NCBI GenBank assembly: GCA_036346395.1
Contig: CM070601.1
Location: 18,039,763 to 18,103,762, forward strand
Direction of reading: 5' to 3'
Source of the DNA: Hsuehochloa calcarea
Taxonomy: Eukaryota; Streptophyta; Magnoliopsida; Poales; Poaceae
Length of the DNA: 64,000 nucleotides
The notes under the pieces are model-generated. The model saw nothing but the letters and a program-made list of their open reading frames with translations. It was not told the DNA's origin and did no database searches. Each line of letters opens with the position of its first letter. Position 1 is the stretch's first letter. Positions 46,574-57,916 of the stretch are shown here, piece by piece. Position numbers and translations under genes: made by a program.

Positions 46574-46801
46574 GTTTCCATATTGGGCTAGCAGAAAGAT
46601 GACTTGAGGTTTCCATATTGGGCTAGCAAAAAGATGAATGGAGTTTTCTTTGGCCTGTGTTTTTCCCTATTGGGCTGGCAGAAAGATGACTATAGTTTTC
46701 TTTAGACCTCTGTTTTTTACCCTATTGTGCAGAAAGATGACTCTCCATCGGAGTTTTTTGGGGTCTTTGTTTTCCCCCCTTTTGGGCTGGCAGAAAGACG
46801 A
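46574..46801. repeat. Degenerate tandem repeat, about 5 units
   Basis: The core TATTGGGCTGGCAGAAAGATGAC recurs five times with spacing of about 35-65 bases and variable T-rich linkers (starts near 46580, 46613, 46669, 46722 and 46778). Confidence 0.75.
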
Positions 46802-47477
46802 TTGGGCTTTGTTAATTATTTGGTTTTGTTCTCAGTTTTTTTCAAAATATTTTTCTGGTTATTTTAATATGCCTTTTCAATTTATTTTTTCCCGGTTTTT
46901 TTACACCGATTTGTTTTTGGAATCTTTGTTTCTCAATTGATTTTTTTTTGGTTTTTTCCCGAAAAACCTCTCAATTTTTTTTTCTCAACCGGAAGTGGTG
47001 CTTGGGGAGGGGTGTCCGTGAGTAGAGTTTTTGGTATAAATGGCACCGTTTGCGTTGTTAATAGTAAAAATAACTGTTAGTGCGTTGCAATGACAAAAAT
47101 GACACAACAGACATGCTGAACGTCGACACACGTTCAAATCCGACTCCAGAGAGACGGACGCGATCTCCACGGCTCCTCGAGGGACCAGACGCCCCCCTAC
47201 TGCCACGTCGGCGGTGCCACGCCCGAAGGAGTCTCGTCCTCACCGCTGACGCCCGGACGAGCCCTCCGCCGGTCCCCGTATCCCAGACCCCGCACTGCTC
47301 CACTTGCCTGTCCTGGCCTCATAAATTACTAGTCGCCGTCTGCGCCGCTGGAACGTCATAACTCAGAATAGCTCCTGCTTACTGCTCATCTGCTCTTCCA
47401 GAAGCAGATGAAGCAAATATCTTTGTGTACATCAGGCCAAAAGGGGTCACTGACTCATTGGCACATCCCCGCCGGCT
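46802..47477. other. Anonymous DNA
   Basis: T-rich to 46990, then a GC-rich patch at 47130-47330. No coding domain recognised. It would include the promoter of the short exon that follows if that exon is real. Confidence 0.4.
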
Positions 47478-47633
47478 ATGGCGATGGCGATGTCGACGGC
47501 CCCAGCTGCGGAGGTGGACGGTCAGCGATCCACCAAGCTCATCGTGGCATTGTCGACAACGAGCGCAGCCTTCCTCTTCTTCTCTGTCGTCGTTGTCCTG
47601 GTAGTTGTATCCGGTCGTTGGATCACCACCACT
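47478..47633 (+). CDS. Possible first exon of a membrane-anchored protein
   Basis: A 52-codon frame from ATG (MAMAMSTAPAAEVDGQ) to a strong 5' splice site (ACT|GTGAGT at 47633/47634). Residues 20-45 form one hydrophobic helix (LIVALSTTSAAFLFFSVVVV then LVVVSG) followed by RWITTT, as in an N-terminal signal anchor. GC content and third-position bias look coding. I could not find a convincing second exon: after the AG at 47758-47759 the in-phase reading meets a stop after about 18 codons. It may be a gene fragment. Function unknown. Confidence 0.35.
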
Positions 47634-49217
47634 GTGAGTTGAATCCTTATAATTCACCAGTTTCGTGTCTTGGACTGCATGCTCTTACTTTGCACGATCG
47701 ATCGGAATTCGGAAGCAGAAGCACATATGTTCCCTTTTACAAATGATGCAAACTGCAGTCTCCCTTCCTTCCCAGAGCATGGAAAACGTTCGTATACCGA
47801 GCCCCGGGAACGTGAGAATGACGGCATGCGATAGCCGCGAAACTATATGGCGTCTGCGTGAATGTTTCTGGTGCTAGCTAGGGGACCCTGGGGTCTTACT
47901 TAACAGTGTAGTTCTCGAAACTGCTATACATCTGTCGCACGTTTCTTAGGATGATTTCAGTCGGATTTTTGGCCGTTCGATGGACTCTGAGATCCGTGCT
48001 CAGATGCGAACGCGATTCTCTGGCCTATCAACCGCGGACGCGAACGGGTGCTGGCGCCAGTTTTCAAACACGCTTCGCGTCCGCTTCACGCGTCCGGTCT
48101 TCAAGTCCGCGAAGCGATCGCGTTGCGTCCGCGAAGCATCCGATCGAGCATTTCTTTTGAATAGTTTTGGGGAAGCGCGCCTGACGTCTGCCTCACTTCA
48201 TTTGTAGCTCCGCGTCACAGGTGGAGAGAGCTGTGCTTTGTTCTGACTGGGGTAGACTCGTTGAGGGCTGATTTGGGGGAAATACTGGCGGAGGCGATTC
48301 CGCGTTGGTGTCTTCTTCGTCGGTGTCTTGTTCGTCGGTGTCGATATGTTTTATATTCATCATTTGTTAGGTTTTGACCGGTTGTTTTATTCATTTTTCA
48401 TGGTTTATGTTGCTCTGTGTGTGCTATGCTTTTGCAGGTGCTGCCGAGAAGTTCGTAGGAATCTTTTTCTTCCTGTGATTCTTATGGGAGAGGCCAGGTC
48501 GTGAGTTTTTTTTGCTTGTTTGTTTTTACTGTATGTATCTATGGATTATTATTTTGTTTGATCCGACTTTTGGATACATAGATCGTAAGTGATAAGTGAT
48601 ATAGACCGGCCCAACAGGCCAACCATTAGAGCGCCGAAGTCCATGACTTCTAGTTCACTGATACATCGACTGATGTGCCCTGTCAAGAAGAAAAACAGGT
48701 CCTACTAGGACTGCAAAAAAATTCGCACAGAGAACAGCTCAATTCCCGTGTTCCAAATAACAGGACGTTACCGAAGAAGCTAGCAGTATGCAGCAGAGCA
48801 CTGCATCTGCGTCAAGGAAAGCAGGCAACCGATGGGATGGGATGGGATGGGATCATCGAGGCGTCGATCGAGCACCATCTGCACGCCGCAAACGCCAAGG
48901 GGATGCGTCATTTTGTGCAGCTTCTATCCACTTTTTATCCGGCGGAGCTAACTGCAAACCTTTCTTGGATCACTAACCCTCGTCAGTCGTCATCATCATC
49001 TACCACGTACCTAGCCTTTTATTATCACGTCCTTTCTTTAACCCCACATGGCTTGTTCCGCCGCATGGAGCCCGCCGGCGCCTGTGCTTCCCATATTCTC
49101 TCGTGCTTGTCCCCTTGCAAGGTGATACCCCTAGTGGCCGGCCCTTTCATCACCGCTCATCATCGTAAGACCGTTTGGAACAGACCAACGACCTCGTTGA
49201 TGATCACTGCTACTTAG
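47634..49217. other. Anonymous DNA with Q' and P' repeats
   Basis: Holds Q' (47916-47970), a CpG-rich stretch of GCGTCCGC words (47990-48150), P' (48606-48695) and a short GGGAT run (48834-48853). An open frame of 180 residues (48675-49217) shows no domain and overlaps the repeat P', so it is not called. Confidence 0.4.
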
Positions 49218-51189
49218 TAGTCAGGACAAGTCTCGTCGTCTCCTTCTTCATCTTCTTTTTGAGATGGAGGTACCTGTGAGCTTCACAATACCCGTGAGTT
49301 TCTATTGTAAAGCATACTTCTATGTGTAATTCTTTATGCGATGGGCTTGTTTGTCAGTGACTCATCGATGATATTTTTATTTCTAAACATAGCAACCATG
49401 AGTTGATTAAAGGGTGTGTCACGGGCGGGTGAGATCCGACGTCCGCGAGAAGTCCCTACGAAAAGACGGAGCTAGGTGGGGGGAACAACGCAATGTGAAG
49501 CAATGTGCGGTAGTTTTTCCACGGGAGACGTTAACTCCGGTGTCATCCATGGCCCATGCATGGAAGAACTAGATGTGCCGGAGAGCGACACTGTTGGAGA
49601 CAAGATTGGACTCCTGGGGGAAATGCTGCCTTGTTTTCATGGTCGTTGGAAAGCCAGGCTCCCCATAGGCTATCCGATGGGTGTGGCAAACAGACACCAT
49701 AATGATGGTTGTTTAGCCCTAAGCCCCTAATCATGTCACTAATAAGTGTAACTTTCGCCCATTTATTTGGTTGCCCCTTTCTTAAATATGCATTGTTACT
49801 GTATGAAATCTTTCAGGAACGACACTGATGATCGGTGAGTGGACTTGCTTCAGAAAAAACCTCCTTGCGTTCAGAACATCAGGATGGTTTTCTGAACAAT
49901 ACTGAAATTTTTACCATGAATGGTGACTTGAATTAATTCCATGCCAAACTCAAGCAATTCTTGTAAGTATTTGATCGGATTGGGGTAGTACTACTGGTAA
50001 AGATTTTTTATCTGTGACCAACTGAAAGCAGATGCATGCTTAATGGAGGGCGTGTGCGATGAGTCATCCATCTCAGAAAGGTGATCTACTTAGAAAACTG
50101 CAAACGTCTTTGTGAAGGTTTATAAAGATGGAACTGCTTCCACTCACTCGGAAGCTTTTCAAGGAGATGGTCTCCAGGTATGGACAATGGCAAGTCAGGA
50201 CCTGTGTGATAATGTTTCTTTCTCGTAATCTTTTCATTTGTTTTGTCTTAATTAGTCCCATAATAACATAAGATGAGCTGTAAATAGGTTTCTTTTCTTT
50301 GTTAACATGGTTAGCACGTTTGGGCGACTAGATTTATTTTAAAATTTATAGTATTAAATTATATAATTTAGATTCTTAAGAATATATTTATGTACCTTGT
50401 AGTCTATATATCTACGTATCTTGTAGTCTATTTAGATTTTTAAGACATCATAACATTGTAAATGACAATAGAAACTTGCATGAAAATGCAGCTTGATAAA
50501 CTTAGCTGGAGTATAAGTTTTGATCGAAGAAAATCATTGAGTAAGATAAGTTGCTGGGGTTCTTAGAAGCGTGACCACTCTATTATGGATCATGTAGTTG
50601 CACGTCTCTATTCTTCCTCCATTAATTACTCTTTTCTAAAAATGTATGCATGCACATGTATCTTTGTTTAATCTAAGCAATATGATTGATTGTGTGTAGC
50701 AAACTATCATATTAGTTTACATGTTATTAGAGTACCTTGCTCACTAATCGCGGTGACCTCTCATCTTTATTAATACTAGCATGTCTGCTTTAGTCGCTGT
50801 CTAACGCTATGGAGAATCTTCTCGTCATCGCTATCACTGGTCATGCCATGCCCCTCAACAGCGATGGCACGCTCCTAGCTATCCCCATTTCATCCATAGC
50901 TCGTTTTCAATGCAAAGCTTCATCTTCTCTCTGTTAGGATTTCTCCATCATCGAGTTTCTTTGGCCACTGACTTCTTCAACAACGCCGACACTCACCACT
51001 CGTCGCTGTAGCCCTTGGCTCCTTAGACTCCGGCTTCAACAGCTCCAGCGAGTACACATGTTCGCCGGACCGGCTTATCGCTTCCCTATGAGTCAATGTC
51101 TTCTTGCAGGACAGTTCGACGCTATTGCAATCTTTCATAGTCTCCCCCGACACCATTTGTGCCATCGTCATTATAACTTTTTTTTGAAT
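49218..51189. other. Anonymous intergenic DNA
   Basis: No recognised gene, RNA or element terminus. A short imperfect duplication of the word CTTGTAGTCTATAT is at 50396-50455. Confidence 0.4.
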
Positions 51190-52075
51190 TCAAAATTGTG
51201 GTTGTTGTTTGTTAGAGTTCGTATACAAATCAAATTGCTAATTTTGTTTAATTTATTTTAAATTTTATTTATTTAGGTATTTTACTTTGAAATTCGTATG
51301 GAAATAAAATTACATTTTTTTTACTCCGAATTTCAATTATTTTTTATTGGAATTCATATACAAATCTAATTTCTAAATTTTCTTTAATTTTTTTTATGAA
51401 TTATAATTATTTATGGATTTTACTTTGAAATTCATATGAAAATCAAAGTACAAATTTTATTTTTTATTCTAAATTTCATCTATTTTTTTGTTGGATTTCG
51501 TATGCAAATTCAACTGCTTTGCTTATTTTTGTTTAGTTTTTATTCGGAATTATATTTATTTGGAGATTTGACTTAGAGATTTGTATCAAATCAAATTGCT
51601 AATCTTATTTCATTTTATTCCTAAATTCAGTTGTTTTTATTGGACTTCGTATATAAATCCAATTGCTTATTTTATTTTATTTATTCCCAATTTTATTTAT
51701 TTAGGGATTTTACTGTGGAATTCTTATGGAAATCAAATTGCAAATTGTTTTATTTATTTTCAAATTCCAATTATTTTTTTTGTTGGAATTCATATCAAAA
51801 TCCAATTTCTATTTTTTCTTAATATATATTCCACTTTACAATTATTTAGAGATTTCACTTTTCGAATTTGTATCAAAATTAAATTGCTAATTTATTTTTT
51901 TATTCTAAATTTCAGTTAGTTTTTGTTAGAATTTGTATACAAATCCAATTTCTATATTTGTTTAATTTTTATTATTAATTATATTTATTTAGGGATTTTA
52001 CTTTGAAATTCATATAGAATTCAATTTGCTTATTTTATTTTATTTTATTTTTTATTCCGAATTTCGTATATGTTG
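51190..52075. repeat. AT-rich tandem array, about 145-bp unit, 6 copies
   Basis: The anchor word ATTYGTATACAAATC (variants) recurs near 51218, 51353, 51498, 51645, 51788 and 51934, that is every 135-146 bases. Midway in each unit is a second, related word, TTTGAAATTCRTATGG, so the unit looks like an ancient dimer of about 72 bases. Copies have diverged in the linkers. Confidence 0.82.
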
Positions 52076-54105
52076 GATTGTACTTGATATGAACTCGTTC
52101 TTTTAATCTAGACCATAATTACCTTTACCCGTCAGAAACGATAGTGTAGTTCTTTATCTTTTTCCATCGATTAATGTGACAATTTCTAGGCTTTGAGAGC
52201 GAAGGTGGTGGTTTCTTTTTCTATTGATTTAATAAGATAATAGATAGATTATGTCAAAAAATAGAAGAGGCAGATTAATGGGAAAGTGCACACTTCGACC
52301 GAAAAACCATAAGACAAATCTCGCTCAGCGAGATCTCGAGAATCAAAATGAATCTGAACAAATTCCCGCTCATAATGTTCTTAGGCTTTTCTTCTGAAAA
52401 GTTGCTTAGCTTCTACAGCAGTTTCCATTTATTTCTTTGAAACAGGTACATCATTTTCCATTTTTTAAAAAGAAATCTTCTAAAGCATTTGATGCAACAA
52501 GAAAAGGGGCCAGAGCTCACATGCAAATACCCTGAACTTTGATGGACCTTTAGTCATGCTAATAAAACTGAACTACTGCATAAGGTGAGACAGTGAGGAA
52601 CTATAAACACAGATTAGCTTGCAGCAGCACTAACTGTCATGGACCGACACTAACACAGATTAGCTTGCAGCAGCACTAACTGTCATGGACCGACACTTTG
52701 CTTTGTGACTGTGTCTGCCACATCTTCTGTCTGGAAAAAATGGCAATTCTGCAGACAGATAATGCTGCTGCCATTTCCAACTCCAATCAGCAGAATAGCA
52801 GATAACATCTGATTGACCGATATCAAATACAGAACAGTTTCTCTTGGACTCTTCCAATCATCTCCTGACACTGGCATGCAGCTGTGGATACTGGATAGCA
52901 GTAGTAGTAGGTCGATCGACCGAATATAATGGACATAATCATTTTCTCTGCGGGCACCAGTGTCCCCTGATCTAATCATGGAGGGACCTAACAGCACGAC
53001 AGGACGCCTACTTGCTCGCCCATTTGATGCATGCATGGCTCGTCAATGACTCAATGCTGCTGCTGCCGCCAACTCTGATGCCCCCCTTGAAATATCAGAA
53101 GGAACAGGGGAGGGAATGGACCAGAAAGCTGCTGAAATGTGACCAGAGATGAAATGTACTTTTCGTACTGTTCGTGTTGATCGAATCAATTGTACCATAG
53201 GCTACGGCACCTTAGCCACAATCAGGCAGGAGATTTCTGCTTGACAATAGGCCAGCACGTTCTAACGCTTGTTTGGAAAAGCAAGAATTTTTACAAAACA
53301 TCTGTATTAGAACGAGGACATCTTCTGTGTTTTACTCCGGGTAGAAAATTGAACTCTGAGGACCTTAGCTGAATACTGGTTACATATATATATAAGCCCC
53401 CTTACAAAAATAGTTACTCCATATAGGTATTCGTCCAAATTAGTAGGCGCACCATACATGGGCCAAGAACAAGAAGAGGTGAATGTATTAATATACGGAG
53501 GAGAAGCCAAGTCAGGTCAACTTCTTTCCATCTTTATCGAAATGAAGCTAATGGCGCAACAGCAGCAAAAAACTAAGCAAATATCTCAACCGCCTTCGAA
53601 GCCAGGTGAGGAGAATGCTCTAGAACAGCGGTGGAAGATCAATTTGTTTAATCCCGGTATGGACGTGATCTATTGACCGAGAACATCGTTCTCCTGTGCG
53701 ATTAAGAAAAAAAATAACCTCCAAGTTCCTGACCAATTCCTCAACTGTATTTGTTGCCCTGGAATTTTTTTTTATAGAGATCTTATTGCCACCTAGCCAG
53801 CTCTGTCCATTTTTCTACATCTTGGACTAATGATTGGTTAAGAACAGAAAGATGCTCTGAAGATTGTATTATGGAGCTTATATTAAGCAAAACAAGTCAA
53901 AGTTTTCTCAAGAAGAAGATGTGCTACAGAAAATTTAATTTATTAATCAATTAATATAGTGCAAACGGCTGCACATATAATATACATAACATGCTGTATA
54001 TAATTTCGAAAATCTCTGCATTATACCCTATAATTCACCAACAAGCAAAGCAACAGATTAATTGGTATCATAGAGATTTAAAAGTACTTAAACTTAGTTG
54101 GATCT
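52076..54105. other. Anonymous intergenic DNA
   Basis: No supported gene. The minus-strand frame at 52683-53036 overlaps a tandem duplication and lacks a domain. Just before the solo LTR, at 54061-54074, is a word resembling a degenerate copia primer site (TGGTATCATAGAG), which may be chance. Confidence 0.4.
52606..52697. repeat. Tandem duplication, 46-bp unit x2
   Basis: Two perfect adjacent copies from AACACAGATTAGC to GACCGACACT. Confidence 0.92.
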
Positions 54106-54110
54106 CACTT

Positions 54111-55998
54111 TGTGGATATCATGGGGATATACTCACGATCTTAGGATGATGAAACAATTAGAATTTACTTTGGTGGTTTGTCGAAACTCCTGGTTTCAGT
54201 AAGTGTCAGGATAATCGGTAGTTCCGGCGTGCAAGGCGTGGTAATACCGTATTTGTCAGGAAAATCGGTAGTTCCGTTTTCTACTTGGTGGTACTTCCGC
54301 ATGGCGGTAGTACCGGTTGTTGGCATAACGTTTTTTTTTTTCCCAGAGAAGGGTTTTCTTTGTGAGATTTTTGGTTTCTTCTAAGAATCGGTACGACCAC
54401 AATATTGAGAGCGGTACTACCATAAGTCCGGTAGTTTCGATATTACTTGGCGGTAGTTCCGATTGTGATTCAAATTCAGCCAAATTGGATTTTTGAATTT
54501 GGGTTAGGTCAAGTTCATGGGTTCAGTGCATATGTATTCCATAATGCATATTTTGACTAACGTGAGTCAAGTTGTGAAGAACTTGTTCCTGTAATCGATT
54601 TCTTGTCTATTGTTGTGCAGGACGCTTGGTGGTCAACGACGGTCAACGGCAAGGATGATTGGAACTAAGTTTGGAAAGCTGAGGTTCAGAGCGATCGAGG
54701 ATGCCGGGTGAAGTCATTGGACTCAGTATGGCGCAGAATGGACAAGGATGACCGAACGGGCAGTTCGGTGCGACGGGTTGGATCAAGCAGCGCGGGGGTC
54801 GGTGCAAGTGCCATGGAGGTTTCGGTGTGAGCCAGACGGGAGAGACTTGCCGACATGTTGAGAGCTGTTGATCAAATCTACACGTGGCGAAGTAGGTGCT
54901 TGCTTCACCAAGATTGGACTCGGTCTGCGGAGAAGGATCGAGAAGGGGTATTTTGGTAATTTCATCAAATATCGTCTCGGTGACCTTTTGGCTAAACCAC
55001 AACGCAAGACGACGCAAAGGAAAGCGGTTTAGGTCAAGAAAGGATGAATTCGACGCTTTAAAATATGTGCGTGAGTTAAACCCGTTTGTGAGTGGGCTTA
55101 ACGGGTGCCCAATGGGTATAGTCTTCTAGAAGCCTTGGCCTCCTTATAAATAGAGGGTGTGCTGTCCAGCAGCCCCCAAGCCTCATACATGCAAAACCCT
55201 AACTTGGGTTGTTAGGCCTAGGAGAGAAAAAGGAGAGTCTAGGGTTCTAGAGTTAAAGTGATTGTATGCTCTTTGTTTGAGTTGTGTCATCTAGGATGGA
55301 GAGGCTATAAACATCACTTGATCATGAATCAATCCAAGCAAGGTTCCCTAAGATGAGTTTGTTCATGTTCTTGCTCTCTTTGATGATTTTGTGATTTTGG
55401 AGCCTTGTTGGTTTTCCCTCGAGTTTTTGTGGTGATCTAGGTTGCAGTGACATGTGGGAGTGCATCTAAGACCATCTTGGTCATTCTTTACCCACGAGCA
55501 AGATTTAAATCATGTTTTGCTTCTTTTTTTTTCCTCGGTTTTGAACCAAACTTTGTTCAAATTGAAAAAGGTTAAAACTTTGACATGGATCTGCTTAATA
55601 TTTGATTGGAATAGGTTCTTAACCTTATAGTGAAGCTTTGTGTCAAGTTTCGTTGAGTTTGACCAAATGGATCAAAAGTTGTGCCAATTTTGATTTTCGT
55701 TGTCGAGCTGCTCTAGGATAAAAGGTAGTTCCGCCCTTATCATGCGGTAGTTTCGATTATAAGTAGTTCTGCCTGCGGTAGTTCCAATTGTCCTGATTCT
55801 TCAGCACAACTCTGTGATTTATGGTTGTTGCTTTGAGGGGTTGGAGTAGATTCAAAGTAAGTCTTGCGCTGTGCTTATCTGTTGATCTTCATAGTCTTCA
55901 TAGTTTTTGGAGTGAGATTCGTGTTGAATCTAATCTCTTAAGCGAAAAAGTATTTAAGCTCCTATTCATCTCTCTCTAGTCGACTTTTCGAACTAACA
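54111..55998 (+). mobile_element. Solo LTR (1.89 kb), TSD CACTT, same family as 5132-6874
   Basis: Starts TGTGGATATCATGGGG, ends CGAACTAACA, flanked by CACTT (54106-54110 and 55999-56003). It shares with the other solo LTR the terminal sequences, the block GGTGGTCAACGACGGTCAACG, the TATAAATAG promoter word (55146) and the closing GTGAGATT...AAAAAGTA...CTCCTATTCA stretch. Where the other copy carries CGGTCCGACCG words this one carries GGTAGTTCCG words. No coding sequence. Confidence 0.88.
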
Positions 55999-56003
55999 CA
56001 CTT

Positions 56004-56646
56004 TCTTTCCTGAAAAAAAGAGAGAGAGTATGGAACATGTACTGCACCAACTAGTTACGATCAGCTACCAGCTGAATGATCTACATCGGATGCAACCGAA
56101 AAATGCTCTGACCGGGTCATCAATTACCAGTAGTTAACATTCGCTACACGATAGCATTGCAAAGCTTTCTTTAGCGACAAAAAGATCAAGTTCAAGTACA
56201 TGGTTTGCATGCACTAACAATGTAATTAATACACGCCGTACGTGCTTGTCCTATATAGCCACCCGTAACCTGGCTTCTCTGATACCACCCCCAATTCAAG
56301 CCCCGCTCTCTGATATTTTTGATGGCGCAGTGCTCGCCATGTGATCCGATCATCAGCTACCCAAAAATATCGGTCGCCTCGTCATCGATCGCTGCCTTTT
56401 TAATCACTCTAAATGTACGACAAAAGTATAAGTTTCTTAATTATTATTAGTACCTGATCAAATCCTTCATCGTGTTCATATATACATTTCGAGACTCATG
56501 GGTGGTACACTATATAGTACAGGAGTACATTGTGATGTTAGTACATTTTTATAGTTTCGTGGACGTGTGGTTTATTGCTTGTGTACAGTACATCGGTTGG
56601 TTGCGACTTCGGAGAAATAAATTGGACAAGTTTGTGCTCCAAACCA
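56004..56646. other. Anonymous intergenic DNA
   Basis: Nothing recognised; a short GA run at 56018-56030. Confidence 0.4.
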
Positions 56647-56900
56647 GTACCCCTTCTAGTTCACAAAAATAAGCTGTTTTGGAATTTATGCAGTTAAACT
56701 TTAGAAATTTGGTAATCGATACCTTTTTAAGTAGTTAGATTAGATACATAAAAATTATATTTGTAGATTCGTCTCGAAAAATAATTTCATAATTTTATTG
56801 GATTTTATAAATACATTACAATAGTAATTACTAGTTAAAGTTGTATTTTGAAGATCGTGCCGTTATCTAAGACAACTTATTTTTATGAACGGAGGGGGTA
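56647..56900. mobile_element. Stowaway (Tc1/mariner) MITE, 254 bp including TA duplication
   Basis: Left end TACCCCTTCTAGTTCACAAA and right end, reverse complemented, TACCCCCTCCGTTCATAAA, both continuing AAATAAG. The TA at each end is the target duplication. Grass Stowaway ends commonly read CTCCCTCCGTTC, which the right end matches. Non-coding and AT-rich inside. Confidence 0.82.
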
Positions 56901-57493
56901 TAAATCCTCGAGCAACCATGCCTCCGATTCAGCGCATTGGATGGTGCAAGGTTGAGTGCTCGCTCTACATATATTTAATTGGATTGTAGAATATCTGAGG
57001 CATAAATCACACTCTTCCATCCTACGAGAAACACATGAGTTGACCTTGAGCAGCACTGGCTAAACTACCACTGATATGACTTAACCATTCGGTTTTTCCT
57101 TAACCATTCGGTTTTTCCATGTAAAATAATCTCACAGCAGCGGCATCCAATCGCGATCGCTGTAACCTAATTTGGCCACTCTTGGTTAGCAAGATAAAGA
57201 TCTCATTGGGATGGAATGATCGGAAGGATTATTCCTTCGCTGCCACTAATAAGAAATAACAAATCATATTATTTGCCTAATTTGTAATCTCCAGCCGACC
57301 ACGCCCGAACAGATAATGGCCACAGGTTTGGATCGACGCTGTGTTTAGCTAGCGCGCGCATCGTGAGGATTAATTAGTTAATCAGGGTTGCATTGCACTG
57401 TTGTGCTATGCGATTTTGTTTTTAGTTTGTGTGATAGCAGTGAGTTTGTGGATTATAGCACAAAACGAATGAAGAATTCAGCATGTAATGGAG
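56901..57493. other. Anonymous intergenic DNA
   Basis: A 19-base direct repeat (CTTAACCATTCGGTTTTTC) is at 57079-57117. No gene seen. Confidence 0.45.
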
Positions 57494-57498
57494 TAGTA

Positions 57499-57901
57499 GT
57501 TATACTTAAATCTTGTTGTTGCAGTCAATCTTGCATTAGGTGCATGCATCGGTTGGTTTAATTTGAATTAGTCCATGATCCGATTAGTGCGGATGGTGGC
57601 GAGTCAGTTAGTTGAATGAGCTTGCATGCATTCTGTTATCTCTAGCCTATGTGCGTGCGTGCGCAGTGTATTTAAAGGAGTCATTAGCATGTGTGCTAAG
57701 TGCTAAGAGAGGCCAAGTATATTTGGTGTGTCCAGAAAAATAAGAGCAGAGCCAGAGTGGGCGCTGGTGTGCAGCGCCACAAAATTGTCCTGTGTGTGCG
57801 TGTTCTCAAATGACCAAAATATCTTGCGTGCGTTTGAGCTAGTGTTCAGAGTATTGAAGATTGTGAGAGAGTGGGTGTGATTGAGAGGAACTGATCCAAC
57901 A
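57499..57901 (+). repeat. 5' LTR of the TR-GAG element
   Basis: Runs from AGTTATACTTAAATC to GATCCAACA. The first base is A where the 3' LTR has T, breaking the TG terminus. GTATTTAAAGGAG at 57668 is a likely TATA region. Confidence 0.9.
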
Positions 57902-57903
57902 AT

Positions 57904-57916
57904 TGGTATCAGAGCC
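57904..57916 (+). other. Primer-binding site of the TR-GAG element
   Basis: TGGTATCAGAGCC complements initiator methionine tRNA; the gag ATG follows with no leader at all. Confidence 0.92.

Noticed and set aside
46072..46581. 169-residue minus-strand open frame, lysine-rich then cysteine-rich
   Set aside because: No recognised domain, overlaps a tandem repeat at its start, and no promoter or splice context. Possible but unsupported.
48675..49217. 180-residue plus-strand open frame
   Set aside because: Starts within repeat P', has no domain and mixed composition; codon use does not look coding.
51190..52075. CRISPR-like regular spacing
   Set aside because: The units are contiguous diverging tandem copies with no unique spacers, in plant nuclear DNA.
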